A DNA stretch of 48,620 nucleotides from Mesorhizobium sp. (GCF_016793485.1 NZ_JAEULZ010000020.1:1-48620), one strand, 5' to 3'; shown: positions 1 through 8,546, numbered from the stretch's first letter. The notes: generated from the letters alone by a model not told the origin. Numbers and translations are program-made.

Positions 1-579
1 GGTGCCGGATCGGTCAGCGCTGCGGTCGCGCTGGCTGGGTGATGAACCCCCAGGTCCGGGCCCCGGCGGAGACCAGCGGCAACGGCCGTGTCCTCCGTCG
101 GGGCAAGAACACCGGCGGGGCGCGGGAGACCGGCCACGTAAAATTCATATGAGAGGCAAGGCCTCGTGCCCCGCTTCCCGACTTCTCCCTCCGTGGCAGG
201 GAGCGTTCTTTGACAGAAGCCAGACTGCGAAAGCAGGGCGTGGCAACGGGAAAGTGCGCGGATATCCCTCCCCCTCGCGGGGAGGGTGGACGACCGCCGC
301 AGGTGGTCGGACGGGTGGGGTAGCCGGAGGCAGCGCTCGACGTTCTTCCTGATGTCCCGCCCTACGAGAGGCAACCCCACCCGGCCGGACTACATCCGGC
401 CGACCTCCCCGCAAGGGGGAGGTTAAGTGCCGCCAAGACCCCCTCTCCGTCCGCTTCGCGACCACCTCCGCAGCTTCGTAGCAGCCAGGAACCTGCGCGC
501 CCCCCACCCTCGCACAAGCTTGGCCACCTACCCTCACCGGGCCTGTGCCTGACGCGGGCCATTTGCGGTTGGACGGGAC
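1..579. other. Gene-free stretch upstream of flhA
   Basis: I find no gene I can support here. The + frame beginning at base 3 is open to a stop at 150-152 without a visible start; it could be the 3' end of a gene that begins outside the window, but its translation is not recognisable. The rest is rich in G/C palindromes (separate entry) and gives long but unconvincing reading frames on both strands. The flhA promoter must lie here or further upstream, but no clear -35/-10 pair stands out. Confidence 0.6.
266..423. repeat. Mosaic of G/C-rich palindromes (RIME/REP-like intergenic element)
   Basis: Three nested inverted repeats are visible. CCCTCCCC (266-273) pairs with GGGGAGGG (279-286). CGGGTGGGGT (312-321) pairs with ACCCCACCCG (374-383) across a 52-base loop. 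ACCTCCCC (403-410) pairs with GGGGAGGT (416-423). Between the last two, CGGCCGG and CCGGCCG form a further stem. Such palindrome mosaics are known in rhizobial intergenic DNA (RIME and REP-like families); membership of a named family is inference from layout only. Confidence 0.6.
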
Positions 580-2667
580 ATGGCGATAACGGAATCGATC
601 GGAACGGCACCCACTTCCCGCAACGGCCGCGACGTATTCTTCGCGCTCGGCATCATCATCATCCTGGCCGTGCTTTTCCTGCCGATCCCGGCCTTCATGA
701 TCGATATAGGGCTGGCCTTCTCTATCGCGCTTTCGGTGCTCATCTTGATGGTCGCGCTTTGGATCCAGCGTCCGCTCGACTTCTCGTCCTTTCCGACGAT
801 CCTGCTCATCGCCACCATGCTGCGGCTGTCGCTTAACATCGCGACGACACGAATGATCCTGTCGCATGGCAACGAGGGTACGGACGCCGCCGGTTACGTG
901 ATCTCAGGCTTCTCCAACCTCGTCATGTCCGGCGATTTCGTCATCGGCCTGATTGTGTTCCTGATCCTGATCATCGTGAACTTCATCGTCATCACCAAGG
1001 GCGCGACGCGTATCGCCGAGGTGGGCGCACGTTTCACCCTTGACGCCATCCCCGGCAAGCAGATGTCGATCGACGCCGACCTTTCGGCCGGCGTGATTGA
1101 CGACAAGACCGCCCAGCTTCGCCGCCGCGAATTGGAAGAGGAAAGCTCCTTCTTCGGCTCCATGGACGGTGCATCGAAATTCGTGCGCGGCGACGCCATC
1201 GCCGGCCTTATCATCACCTTCATCAACATCGTCGGCGGCATAGCGATCGGCTATTTCCGTCATGGCATGGACCTCGCAAACGCCGCTGATGTCTTCGTCA
1301 AGCTGTCCGTCGGCGACGGCCTCGTCACGCAGATTCCCGCGCTCATTGTCTCGCTTGCAGCCGGCCTGCTCGTCTCCAAGGGCGGCACACGCGGCTCGGC
1401 CGACGAAGCAGTGTTCGGCCAACTCGGGGCTTACCCGCGAGCGCTTTACGTGGCCGCAATTCTGCTGCTGGTTCTGTCACTCATGCCCGGCCTGCCGATG
1501 TTTCCGTTCGTGACGCTGGCGGGAGCCATGGCAGCCCTCGCCTATGTCATACCGTTGCAGGCGAACCGTCGCGCTGCTGCGTCGGAAGCCGTCAAGAAGC
1601 AGGAAGCTGCCAGCAAGGCCGACGAAGAAAAGAACTCGGTCAAGGCGTCGCTGGCCACCGCCGAGATCGAACTCCTGATCGGCAAGCAACTCTCGACCAA
1701 GCTGATGGTCGCGCACCAGGAACTCGCATTCCGCATGTCGAAGATGCGTAAGAAGTTCGCCCAGCAATACGGGTTCGTCGTCCCGGAGGTGAAGCTGACC
1801 GACGATTTCGGCATTCCAGCAAAAAGCTACCAGATCAAGGTGCACGGCACCGTTGTTGCCGAACACGCGATGCGCGTCGGCGAAGTCACGGTCTTGCTTG
1901 GCAATCGCGATGCCCCCGAAATACCCGGGGAGGAAGTGCGCGAGCCTGCCTTCGGCATGCGCGCATGGTCGGTCCCGGAAATGTTCTCGGAGGATTTGAA
2001 GCGCGAGCAATATACCTTCGCCGACAATATGTCGGTGCTGCTTACCCACCTGTCAGAGGTCATCCGCAACAACCTGCCGCAGCTTCTGTCCTACAAGGAC
2101 ATGAAGGCGCTGCTCGATCGCCAGGACCCGGAATACAAGAAACTCGCCGACGAGATCTGCACCACGCACATCACCTATCCTGGCCTGCAGGCCGTGCTGA
2201 AGCTGTTGCTCGCCGAACGCGTCTCCATCCGCAACTTGCATCTGATCATTGAGGCCATCGCCGAGATCGCCCCTCATATTCGCCGCACCGAGCAGATCGT
2301 CGAGCATGTGCGCATCCGCATGGCGCAGCAGATCTGCGGCGACCTGTCGGAAGCCGGCACGCTGAAGGTTCTGCGCCTCGGCAATCGATGGGACATGGCT
2401 TTCCATCAGGCGCTCAAGCGCGATCCCAAGGGCGAGGTGCGCGAGTTCGACATCGATCCACGTCAGCTCGAGGAATTCGGTCAGGAGGCATCGAAGGCCA
2501 TCCGCGGTCATCTCGATTCGGGCGAGCGCTTCGTTCTCGTCACCGCACCCGACGCGCGCCCCTATGTGCGCATGATCATCGAGCGACTGTTCCCCACGCT
2601 TCCCGTTCTTTCGCATGTCGAGATCGCAAAGGGGGTGGAACTGCGCATTCTGGGCACCATCTCGTGA
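580..2667 (+). CDS. flhA: Flagellar biosynthesis protein FlhA
   Basis: FlhA is the large inner-membrane component of the flagellar type III export gate; its cytoplasmic domain docks chaperone-substrate complexes. The 695-residue product has the usual two-part build: about eight hydrophobic segments in residues 20-340, including the family signature around [13 protein letters not shown] (residues ~63-75), then a soluble C-terminal domain from about 350. Length matches the family. The ATG at 580 follows GGACGGG at a usable distance. The stop overlaps the fliR start (GTGA), so the two are translationally coupled. It opens a flagellar operon running to about 5261. Family assignment is secure. Confidence 0.97.
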   Translation: MAITESIGTAPTSRNGRDVFFALGIIIILAVLFLPIPAFMIDIGLAFSIALSVLILMVALWIQRPLDFSSFPTILLIATMLRLSLNIATTRMILSHGNEGTDAAGYVISGFSNLVMSGDFVIGLIVFLILIIVNFIVITKGATRIAEVGARFTLDAIPGKQMSIDADLSAGVIDDKTAQLRRRELEEESSFFGSMDGASKFVRGDAIAGLIITFINIVGGIAIGYFRHGMDLANAADVFVKLSVGDGLVTQIPALIVSLAAGLLVSKGGTRGSADEAVFGQLGAYPRALYVAAILLLVLSLMPGLPMFPFVTLAGAMAALAYVIPLQANRRAAASEAVKKQEAASKADEEKNSVKASLATAEIELLIGKQLSTKLMVAHQELAFRMSKMRKKFAQQYGFVVPEVKLTDDFGIPAKSYQIKVHGTVVAEHAMRVGEVTVLLGNRDAPEIPGEEVREPAFGMRAWSVPEMFSEDLKREQYTFADNMSVLLTHLSEVIRNNLPQLLSYKDMKALLDRQDPEYKKLADEICTTHITYPGLQAVLKLLLAERVSIRNLHLIIEAIAEIAPHIRRTEQIVEHVRIRMAQQICGDLSEAGTLKVLRLGNRWDMAFHQALKRDPKGEVREFDIDPRQLEEFGQEASKAIRGHLDSGERFVLVTAPDARPYVRMIIERLFPTLPVLSHVEIAKGVELRILGTIS

Positions 2668-3416
2668 CCTTCACGCTGGAAGGCGCGATCATCGCCGCGT
2701 TCCTCGCCTTCTGCCGCATCGGCGCCTGCTTCCTTGTCATGCCGGGCTTCTCCAGCGCCCGTGTCCCCATGCAGGTCCGCCTCTTCGTCGCGATTGCCGT
2801 AACCGGCGGGCTTCTCATGCTCCTGTGGGACCAGATCTATCCCTATGCTGATCGCAGGCCAGCGGTTCTCGTACCAAGGATTGCCTCCGAACTTCTCATC
2901 GGCGTCCTGATCGGCCTGCTGGCGCGGCTCTACATCCTGTCGCTCCAGTTCATTGGCACGGCGATCGCCATGCTGGTCGGCTATGGCGGCATGGCAGGCC
3001 CAGGCATCGAGAATAGCGAGCCGGAATCCGCGCTCGGCTCAATCATCTCGTTTTCGGCGTTGATGCTGCTTTTCGTGCTGGGCTTCCACTACGAGATCAT
3101 CAAGGCGCTGGTGATGTCCTATAAGGTCGCGCCGCTGGACGTGCTTTTCAATCCACAGGCGGCCCTCGTCGATGTCACAGACACGATCTCGGAATCCTTC
3201 CTCCTGGTGCTGAGGCTCGGCAGTCCGTTCATCGCCTACGCGCTTCTGGTCAATCTCTCCATCGGCTTCGTCAACAAGCTCGTGCCGCAGATACCTGTCT
3301 ACTTCATTTCGCTCCCCTTCGTCATCGGCGCCGGCCTCATCATCTTCTACTTCGCCATCCCGATCATGCTCAGCCTGTTCGCCGACGGCTTCATCGACAT
3401 CACCATCGGGAGATAA
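2664..3416 (+). CDS. fliR: Flagellar biosynthetic protein FliR
   Basis: FliR is a membrane component of the flagellar export gate, working with FliP, FliQ, FlhB and FlhA. I place the start at the GTG that overlaps the flhA stop (GTGA at 2664-2667), giving 250 residues, the usual FliR length; the frame remains open further upstream inside flhA but that extension would be non-homologous. The protein is hydrophobic throughout, with about six membrane segments, and shows the FliR-type N-terminus ([16 protein letters not shown]). Coupling to flhA and the downstream flagellar genes support the assignment. Confidence 0.95.
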   Translation: MTFTLEGAIIAAFLAFCRIGACFLVMPGFSSARVPMQVRLFVAIAVTGGLLMLLWDQIYPYADRRPAVLVPRIASELLIGVLIGLLARLYILSLQFIGTAIAMLVGYGGMAGPGIENSEPESALGSIISFSALMLLFVLGFHYEIIKALVMSYKVAPLDVLFNPQAALVDVTDTISESFLLVLRLGSPFIAYALLVNLSIGFVNKLVPQIPVYFISLPFVIGAGLIIFYFAIPIMLSLFADGFIDITIGR

Positions 3417-3418
3417 TC

Positions 3419-3814
3419 ATGCCCGCGCGCATGCAACGATTGAGGAAACTCCTGGCGCTTCAGGAACAGCTGAAGGCCATGCACGAGTTGCGCCATGCCG
3501 GCTTCGTCTCGCAATCGATCGCCGCGAAAAAGGAAGCCGAGGAACTGGTCGAGCGCTTCAACGCCGAGGACTCTCTGTCCGGCCTTTTCCCCGACGTCTA
3601 TCACCGCGGCATCGGCTCCGCGCTCTCGCGCGAGGACGCCAGCCGAAAAGCTGCAACCAACGAAGCCGGCAAGGTCGCCACCGCAACCGTGCGCGCCAAC
3701 ATGGTCGAGCGGAACTATCGCGAGGCGCGTTCGGCCTATGAGCGCGAGCGCGGCGACCGCGAGCGGCTGGAGATCATTGGCCAGCGGCCGAAAAAGCCGA
3801 CGGACAGCAGGTAA
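3419..3814 (+). CDS. FliJ-like flagellar coiled-coil protein
   Basis: A 131-residue, highly charged, probably alpha-helical protein with no membrane segment. It begins MQRLRKLLALQEQLKAMHE after a short lead, and is rich in Arg, Glu and Ala with long heptad-like stretches. Size, helical character, N-terminal pattern and position between fliR and a rod-binding gene suggest a FliJ-type export chaperone or ATPase stalk protein. FliJ proteins diverge strongly, so this is inference from context and composition rather than from a diagnostic motif. The ATG lies two bases after the fliR stop. Confidence 0.55.
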   Translation: MPARMQRLRKLLALQEQLKAMHELRHAGFVSQSIAAKKEAEELVERFNAEDSLSGLFPDVYHRGIGSALSREDASRKAATNEAGKVATATVRANMVERNYREARSAYERERGDRERLEIIGQRPKKPTDSR

Positions 3815-3871
3815 GGCTGCCACAAGCTTGTTTCGGCATAAGCGAGATACGAGGAAACAAGGGACGGCAAG

Positions 3872-4309
3872 GTGCACATCGCTTCGCCAGGCCAGATAGG
3901 ACCGAACCCGCCACGCGTGCCGGCTGTGTCCGAAATCGCGGCCGCGCGCACCGACCTGTTGCGCAACACAAGTGATGTCTCGGCAGCACGGTTTACCGTC
4001 GACACAACCCCATCGCCCTCTCCCGAAGAAACCGCGGGAGCGACCTCGCCGGAAAGCTTCAAGCGTTTCGAGGCCATGGTCCTGCAGACCTTTATCCAGA
4101 ACATGCTGCCGAAGGATGGAGCAGCCGTCTATGGCAAGGGCATGGCGGGCGACATGTGGAAGTCCTTGCTTGCCGAGAAGATCGCCGACACCATGTCCGA
4201 GCGTGGCGGCATCGGCATCGCCGACCGCATGCTCGGCCAACGTTACGCGAGTCCGCCGGAAGCCGTGCCGGCTGAAACCCTTGACCGATCCACAACGAAG
4301 CGCGGATAG
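3872..4309 (+). CDS. FlgJ-like rod-binding protein, single domain
   Basis: A 145-residue protein whose second half matches the rod-binding (FlgJ N-terminal) domain: FEAMVLQTFIQNMLPK at about residues 68-83, then a conserved segment with GMAGDMWKSLLAEKIA. It lacks the C-terminal muramidase half seen in enterobacterial FlgJ, as is usual in rhizobia, so it should help cap or assemble the rod while another enzyme opens the peptidoglycan. The start is a GTG at 3872 preceded by a weak GGGACGGCAAG. The first 60 residues are low-complexity and Ala/Pro-rich. Downstream it is five bases from the FlgN-like gene. Confidence 0.8.
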   Translation: MHIASPGQIGPNPPRVPAVSEIAAARTDLLRNTSDVSAARFTVDTTPSPSPEETAGATSPESFKRFEAMVLQTFIQNMLPKDGAAVYGKGMAGDMWKSLLAEKIADTMSERGGIGIADRMLGQRYASPPEAVPAETLDRSTTKRG

Positions 4310-4314
4310 CAAAC

Positions 4315-4725
4315 ATGTCGTTTTACGGTGAATCGAGCCAGAGTTTGGCAATCCGCCCTACCCCGGAGCCCTCGGTGCCGGCAATCAACCTCGGCGCTCT
4401 CATCGGGCGAATCGAGGAAGCGATCGGCGAAGAGACCGTCGCTATCCGCACGGATGTCCATTTCGACATCAAGGCGTCGAACGCACGCAAGAGCCGCTAT
4501 CTGTATGAGCTTACACGCGCCCTGAAAGGAGCGCGCGAGGGCGCCGTGCCGGTCGAGCATCGCGACGGCCTGATCCGCCTGCGCGAAAGGCTTGCTGACA
4601 ACGAGGCGGCGATCCGCGCGCACCTCTCGGCTGTCAACGAGGTGGCGAACCTGATGCAGAATGTCATCCAGCGCGCCGAGAACGACGGCACCTATTCGGC
4701 AGGCGAATTCGGATACGGCCGGTGA
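4315..4725 (+). CDS. FlgN-like flagellar export chaperone candidate
   Basis: A 136-residue soluble, mostly helical protein. After a variable N-terminus, a helical body runs from about INLGALIGRIEEAIGEET to VANLMQNVIQRAE. The pattern of a helical pair followed by a conserved NVIQRAE-like segment, the size, and its place straight after the rod-binding gene agree with the FlgN-type chaperones that deliver hook-filament junction proteins in alphaproteobacteria. The N-terminal part carries no hydrophobic segment. Its TGA overlaps the GTG of the next gene. Function is inferred from context. Confidence 0.6.
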   Translation: MSFYGESSQSLAIRPTPEPSVPAINLGALIGRIEEAIGEETVAIRTDVHFDIKASNARKSRYLYELTRALKGAREGAVPVEHRDGLIRLRERLADNEAAIRAHLSAVNEVANLMQNVIQRAENDGTYSAGEFGYGR

Positions 4726-5261
4726 TCAAATTCATCGTTGCCGCGCTCTGGCTCTGCGCCGTGGCGATCGGCGCCGTGTTCTATTCGTTCCAGACAGCCT
4801 CGGCCAAGCTGGGCGCCCCACCGCCTCCGCCCTTTCTGGGCGGACTGGAGTCCATCAAGACAGAAATCGTCTCTGTTCCTGTGATCAGGGATGGGCAGGT
4901 GGCAGGATATTTCCTGACCCGCCTGGTCTACACGATCGAACCGAAGAAACTGGCCGCTTTGTCGGTACCTGCCGAAGCCCTGATCATCGATCAGGTCTAT
5001 TCCTACATCTATGCCAACCCCGACCTCGACTTTGCCGGCCCTGAAACGCTGGACCTCGATACATTTAGGGCGGGGATACGGACGAAAATCAATGAAAAGG
5101 TCGGCGAGGATCTCGTCCAGGAAGTCCTGATCGAACAGGTCGATTTCCTTTCCAAGGAGGAGATCAGAGACAATACAATCCGCCGTCGGCTGCAGGCCGG
5201 AACGACGGCCAGCGAGATGTCAAAAAATTTCAAGGATCCACCCGAAGGCGGTAAAGATTGA
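4722..5261 (+). CDS. Membrane-anchored unknown at the end of the flagellar operon
   Basis: A 179-residue protein with one N-terminal membrane segment (residues ~3-22), a short Pro-rich stretch (GAPPPPPF), and a periplasmic domain with mixed strands and helices. I do not recognise a named family. The topology (anchor plus about 150-residue periplasmic domain) and a late segment about making a regulated strand (EVLIEQVDFLSKEEI) recall FliL, but I cannot claim homology. Start: a GTG overlapping the previous stop (GTGA), which indicates translational coupling and hence a flagellar role by context. Confidence 0.6.
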   Translation: MIKFIVAALWLCAVAIGAVFYSFQTASAKLGAPPPPPFLGGLESIKTEIVSVPVIRDGQVAGYFLTRLVYTIEPKKLAALSVPAEALIIDQVYSYIYANPDLDFAGPETLDLDTFRAGIRTKINEKVGEDLVQEVLIEQVDFLSKEEIRDNTIRRRLQAGTTASEMSKNFKDPPEGGKD

Positions 5262-5377
5262 AGGACGTCCCTTGACCTGACGTGATGGCCCACCGGGCTT
5301 GAGGTCCAGGACTTTCCAGCTATCTTGCTGCACGAGTTGCGGGCTCGCCCGTGAAGACAGATGAACGGGAGAATTCC

Positions 5378-5662
5378 ATGGGCGTCCAGCAGATCGCCGA
5401 CCAGATCAAATCGAAAGTGGAGAGCGCCGGCTTCGACCGCTCGGTGAAATTCGATACCGGTGCCGACGGCGTGATCGTGATCGACGGCGCAACGATCTCG
5501 ACGACGGACCAGGATACCGACTGCACGATCAGGCTTTCGTTGTCCGACCTCGAGGACCTGATCGCCGGCGATCTTAGCCCGACTGCAGCCTTCATGACCG
5601 GCAAGATCAAGATCGAGGGCGATATGTCTGTCGCCATGGCGCTCAGCCAGTTGATTGGCTGA
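5378..5662 (+). CDS. SCP2-like sterol/lipid-binding domain protein
   Basis: A 94-residue single-domain protein resembling bacterial SCP2 (sterol carrier protein 2-like) domains, small cytoplasmic proteins with a hydrophobic lipid-binding tunnel. Features include a mid-region with CTIRLSLSDLEDLIAGDLSP and the C-terminal GKIKIEGDMSVAMALSQL, the typical SCP2 ending. I choose the ATG at 5378, with GGGAGA just upstream, over an in-frame GTG at 5351, because the longer form adds nine non-homologous residues. It sits alone between the flagellar operon and a convergent GNAT gene. Ligand unknown. Confidence 0.85.
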   Translation: MGVQQIADQIKSKVESAGFDRSVKFDTGADGVIVIDGATISTTDQDTDCTIRLSLSDLEDLIAGDLSPTAAFMTGKIKIEGDMSVAMALSQLIG

Positions 5663-5679
5663 GCACTGGCGCGCGTTCC

Positions 5680-6243
5680 TCAGGCTGCCTGCGCCAGACG
5701 CATGGCCTTTTCCTTGCGGCCAGTAGCCTTGAGGACTCCGCTCGCGCCGGCGAGCGCGCCTTCCGTGAGTTCCAGTCCCAGGAAACGGTGGCGTTCGTAG
5801 GGACCAGGCATGGCGAGCGTGCCCGTCTTCTCCGCCGAGAATCCGAAGCGGGCATAGTACGCCGCGTCGCCAACCAGCAGGATCGCGCCGTGGCCAAGGC
5901 GCTTCGCCTCGGCGATCGCATGCGCCATAAGCGCCTTGCCGATGCCGGAACTCTTCAGCGATGGGTCGACGGCAAGCGGCCCGAGCAGCAGCGCGGAACG
6001 GCCATCACCCGTCGCGACATCCCACAACCTTACCGTCCCGACCAACGCACCGGTCTCGTCGCGTGCGACAAAAGCCAGGCCCTCGGACGGGCGGCGGCCA
6101 CGGCGAAGCTTCTGCGACGACTTCTTTTTCCAGTTTGAGCCCATGGCGCGGCCGAGCAACGCCTCGCGCTCGGCGGACTGGTCACCGGCCTCCGCGACGA
6201 TAGCGAACTCAACAGTTTTGATAATGACTTCAGCAGTTTGCAT
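5680..6243 (-). CDS. GNAT family N-acetyltransferase (YhbS-like)
   Basis: A 187-residue acetyl-CoA-dependent acyltransferase. The core shows VGTVRLWDV (strand beta-4), LLLGPLAVDPSLKSSGIGKA (beta-4/alpha-3 with the acetyl-CoA pyrophosphate-binding SGIGKA), and ILLVGDAAYYARFGF, a pattern typical of YhbS-like predicted acetyltransferases. Residues ~30-55 form a Lys/Arg-rich insertion. The ATG at 6243 follows GGAAGGG. It converges on the SCP2 gene with 17 bases between stops. Substrate cannot be told from sequence. Confidence 0.85.
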   Translation of the reverse strand: MQTAEVIIKTVEFAIVAEAGDQSAEREALLGRAMGSNWKKKSSQKLRRGRRPSEGLAFVARDETGALVGTVRLWDVATGDGRSALLLGPLAVDPSLKSSGIGKALMAHAIAEAKRLGHGAILLVGDAAYYARFGFSAEKTGTLAMPGPYERHRFLGLELTEGALAGASGVLKATGRKEKAMRLAQAA

Positions 6244-6285
6244 TGTACCTACCCTTCCGAGCAGAAGACTGTTTCCACAAGGATT

Positions 6286-6310
6286 GGAAGCCGACGGAAT
6301 GCCGGCTTCC
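6286..6310 (-). terminator. Hairpin downstream of ornithine decarboxylase, weak terminator candidate
   Basis: GGAAGCCG (6286-6293) pairs with CGGCTTCC (6303-6310), an eight-base stem 57 bases beyond the ornithine decarboxylase stop. There is no clear T run in the transcribed direction, so a factor-independent terminator is only possible, not shown. Confidence 0.35.
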
Positions 6311-6366
6311 GCGTCATCCGAGAGTGTTCCCCTCAGATGACGTAGGCTGAGCGGACAATAGTCCGA

Positions 6367-7500
6367 TCAAATCACATAAGAACGCAGCGGCTCGAAGCCG
6401 TTGAAGGCGACAGCCGAGTAGGTCGTCGTGTAGGCGCCCGTTCCCTCGATCAAAACCTCGTCGCCGATGGTCAGTGAAAGAGGCAGCGGGTACGGGGTCT
6501 TTTCGTACATCACGTCAGCCGAGTCGCAAGTCGGGCCAGCGAGCACGCAGGGAGCGACCTCGCCGCCATCGCGCGGCGTAACGATCGGGTAGCGGATCGC
6601 CTCGTCCATCGTCTCGGCGAGACCGCCGAACTTGCCGATGTCGAGATAGACCCAGCGCACGTTGTCGTTGTCGGCCTTCTTGGAGATCAGCACGACTTCT
6701 GACTTGATGACGCCTGCGTTGCCGACCATGCCGCGGCCCGGCTCGATGATGGTCTCCGGGATCTGGTTGCCGAAGTGCTTGCGCAGCGCGCCGAAGATCG
6801 CCTGGCCGTAGGCCTGCGCCACCGGCACGTCCTTCAGGTAACGCGTCGGGAAGCCACCGCCCATGTTGACCATCTTCAGTACGATGCCCTCGTCGGCGAG
6901 CGTCGTGAACACCTTCTTGGCGTCGCTGAGCGCACGGTCCCAGGCGGTCAGGTCGCACTGCTGCGAACCGACATGGAACGACACGCCGTAGGCGTCGAGG
7001 CCGAGCGACTTCGCGTGACGCAGCACGTCGACCGCCATCGCCGGCACGCAGCCGAACTTGCGCGACAGCGGCCACTCAGCGCCCTCGCCGTCGGTCAGCA
7101 CACGGCAGAATACGCGAGCGCCCGGAGCGGCGCGCGCCACCTTCTCGACCTCTTCCACGCAGTCCACCGCGAAAAGGCGGATGCCGAGCGAGAAGGCGCG
7201 AGCGACATCACGCTCCTTCTTGATGGTGTTGCCGAAGGAGATACGGTCTGCGGGAGCCCCCGCGTCCAGCGCCATCTCGACCTCGGCAACGCTCGCGGTG
7301 TCGAAGGATGAGCCCATCGAAGCGAGGAGGCGCAGGATCTCCGGCGCCGGGTTCGCTTTCACCGCGTAGTAGATCTTGGAATCGGGCAGCGCCCTCTCGA
7401 ACGCGCGGAAATTGTCGCGCACGACGTCGAGGTCGAGGATCATGCAGGGACCATCGGGACGTCGGGTGGCGAGAAAGTCGAGGATGCGCTGCGTGGCCAT
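6367..7500 (-). CDS. Ornithine decarboxylase, PLP-dependent, alanine racemase-fold type
   Basis: This enzyme decarboxylates ornithine (in some relatives also lysine) to putrescine. The 377-residue product is of the fold-type III eukaryotic-like class: YYAVKANP at residues 44-51 carries the PLP lysine K48, followed by SFDTASVAEVE, a Gly-rich phosphate-binding region (MVNMGGGFP), EPGRGMVGNAG, and the late CDSADV containing the active-site Cys supplied across the dimer. I prefer the ATG at 7498-7500, preceded by GGAGAG, over an in-frame ATG at 7510-7512, since homologues start at this point. It lies behind a ~430-base structured leader. Putrescine can feed the homospermidine synthase encoded at 36487-37932. 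Confidence 0.93.
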   Translation of the reverse strand: MATQRILDFLATRRPDGPCMILDLDVVRDNFRAFERALPDSKIYYAVKANPAPEILRLLASMGSSFDTASVAEVEMALDAGAPADRISFGNTIKKERDVARAFSLGIRLFAVDCVEEVEKVARAAPGARVFCRVLTDGEGAEWPLSRKFGCVPAMAVDVLRHAKSLGLDAYGVSFHVGSQQCDLTAWDRALSDAKKVFTTLADEGIVLKMVNMGGGFPTRYLKDVPVAQAYGQAIFGALRKHFGNQIPETIIEPGRGMVGNAGVIKSEVVLISKKADNDNVRWVYLDIGKFGGLAETMDEAIRYPIVTPRDGGEVAPCVLAGPTCDSADVMYEKTPYPLPLSLTIGDEVLIEGTGAYTTTYSAVAFNGFEPLRSYVI

Positions 7501-7930
7501 TGGTCTCTCCATGCATGCCTCTCGGCATGCGCAAGCTTGCGTTCGCGCGCCACTCGGGCGACGCGTCGACGCGGGTCAAACAAAGGCGGGACGTCAAATC
7601 ATGGAACCAGCCGGTGGAGACCCCGGAACCATGAAACACCGTCTCGCGGCGATGGAACCTGACCAGCCCGGTCAAATTCCGCTTTGTCTGCCTTGGCTTG
7701 GATTGGGAGACCCGTTCCGCACTGCCGGCAATGAGGGTGTGCCTCTTCAGTAACCCCGGTTTATGGACAACCGGCAGACACCAGAAAGGCCCGCACCGTC
7801 GTTGCTTCAAGACGTCCTCGGATATGTGGTTGGCCACTCATCCGACCGGGCTCGTTACTTCCCGGTTACCTGCCCTCGCCTCGCCATTCCGAGGTTTGGG
7901 GGACGCCCACAGGCACGTGCGACTTTGGGC
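7501..7930 (-). ncRNA. speF-type leader RNA of ornithine decarboxylase
   Basis: A long 5' leader precedes the ornithine decarboxylase gene, as known for alphaproteobacterial speF leaders. On the minus strand, CCGGTT (7774-7769) can pair with AACCGG (7761-7756), while the overlapping CTGCCGG (7777-7771) can instead pair with CCGGCAG (7728-7722). GCATGCC/GGCATGC with a GAGA tetraloop (7530-7513) sits directly before the start codons. Identification as the speF family rests on gene context, length and remembered element character; a covariance search was not possible. No convincing short leader peptide was assigned. Confidence 0.7.
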
Positions 7931-7936
7931 AAGCGC

Positions 7937-7965
7937 GATATAGAGATTCGCCCTGTTACAATCAA
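7937..7965 (-). promoter_or_regulatory. Candidate promoter of the ornithine decarboxylase leader
   Basis: On the minus strand TTGATT (7965-7960) and TATATC (7942-7937) are separated by exactly 17 bases, a good sigma-70-type pair. It would start transcription near 7930 and produce a leader of about 430 bases, in keeping with a speF-type leader. Confidence 0.55.
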
Positions 7966-8072
7966 TGGAAAAAATGCACCCGATAGCGGAATTTGATTGC
8001 AGACTGCGGCGGTCTAGAGGCTACCTGCGTGCTATGATCGAACGATCAAAACAACGCGACGGCCGCGCGAGC
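7966..8072. other. Short gene-free stretch between YeeE pair and leader promoter
   Basis: With the leader and promoter, this completes the ~570-base interval without a protein gene. It contains no recognisable terminator for the YeeE/YedE pair and no RNA gene that I can see. Small open frames on the plus strand have no ribosome-binding site or family resemblance. Confidence 0.5.
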
Positions 8073-8546
8073 CTACGCTGTCCTGGCAATAAGGCGATCA
8101 TGCAGCATCATTCCCGCCGCCATGGCCGCTACAAACAGGAAGACAGGCCCCAGCCCCATCGAAAGCGATGAGACCGCCGGGCCTGGACAAAAACCTGCAA
8201 GCCCCCAGCCGGCACCGAAGATCGCTGATCCTGCAAGCAAGCGTGCCTCGATACGATCAGTCGCCGGGACATGAAAGGTCCGGTCAAGCAACGGCTGGCT
8301 CAGGCGGCGTTGCAACAACATGCCGGGCATGGTTACGGCAACCGCTCCACCGAGGACGAACATCAGGCTCGGATCCCAATGTCCGCTGGCGATGTCGAGG
8401 AAGCCGATCACACGTGCCGGATCGACCATACCCGATAGGCATAGTCCGAAGCCGAAGATCGCACCGGCGACAAGCGCCACCAGTGCGCGCGGCAGCGCGT
8501 GACTGGTTGAAGGGGCGCCATGGTGTCCGGCGACTTGGTCGGTCAT
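8073..8546 (-). CDS. YeeE/YedE-type sulfur transport half-protein (second half)
   Basis: A 157-residue membrane protein with four to five hydrophobic segments, matching the second half of the YeeE/YedE (sulfur compound transport) family. Key signatures are FGFGLCLSGMVDPARVIGF near residue 30 and FGAGWGLAGFCPGPAV near residue 115, both with the conserved Cys in a Gly-rich helix break. I start at the ATG at 8546, which overlaps the stop of the upstream half (TGATG); the open frame extends further but without homology. In YeeE relatives these Cys take part in thiosulfate or related sulfur passage. Substrate here is inferred from the family. Confidence 0.88.
   Translation of the reverse strand: MTDQVAGHHGAPSTSHALPRALVALVAGAIFGFGLCLSGMVDPARVIGFLDIASGHWDPSLMFVLGGAVAVTMPGMLLQRRLSQPLLDRTFHVPATDRIEARLLAGSAIFGAGWGLAGFCPGPAVSSLSMGLGPVFLFVAAMAAGMMLHDRLIARTA

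Noticed and set aside
2-352. Plus-strand open frame of 116 residues at the window start
   Set aside because: Runs through the palindromic mosaic, is Gly/Arg/Pro-rich, and shows no ribosome-binding site or family resemblance; the likely result of high G/C content.
145-867. Long minus-strand frame across the repeat and into flhA
   Set aside because: Antisense to a secure flhA gene; charged, repetitive composition typical of shadow frames.
7208-7837. 209-residue minus-strand frame covering the leader and the 5' part of ornithine decarboxylase
   Set aside because: It overlaps the secure decarboxylase in another frame and covers the structured leader; composition is Arg/His/Ser-rich with no domain. 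A short leader peptide within it is not excluded, but none can be supported.
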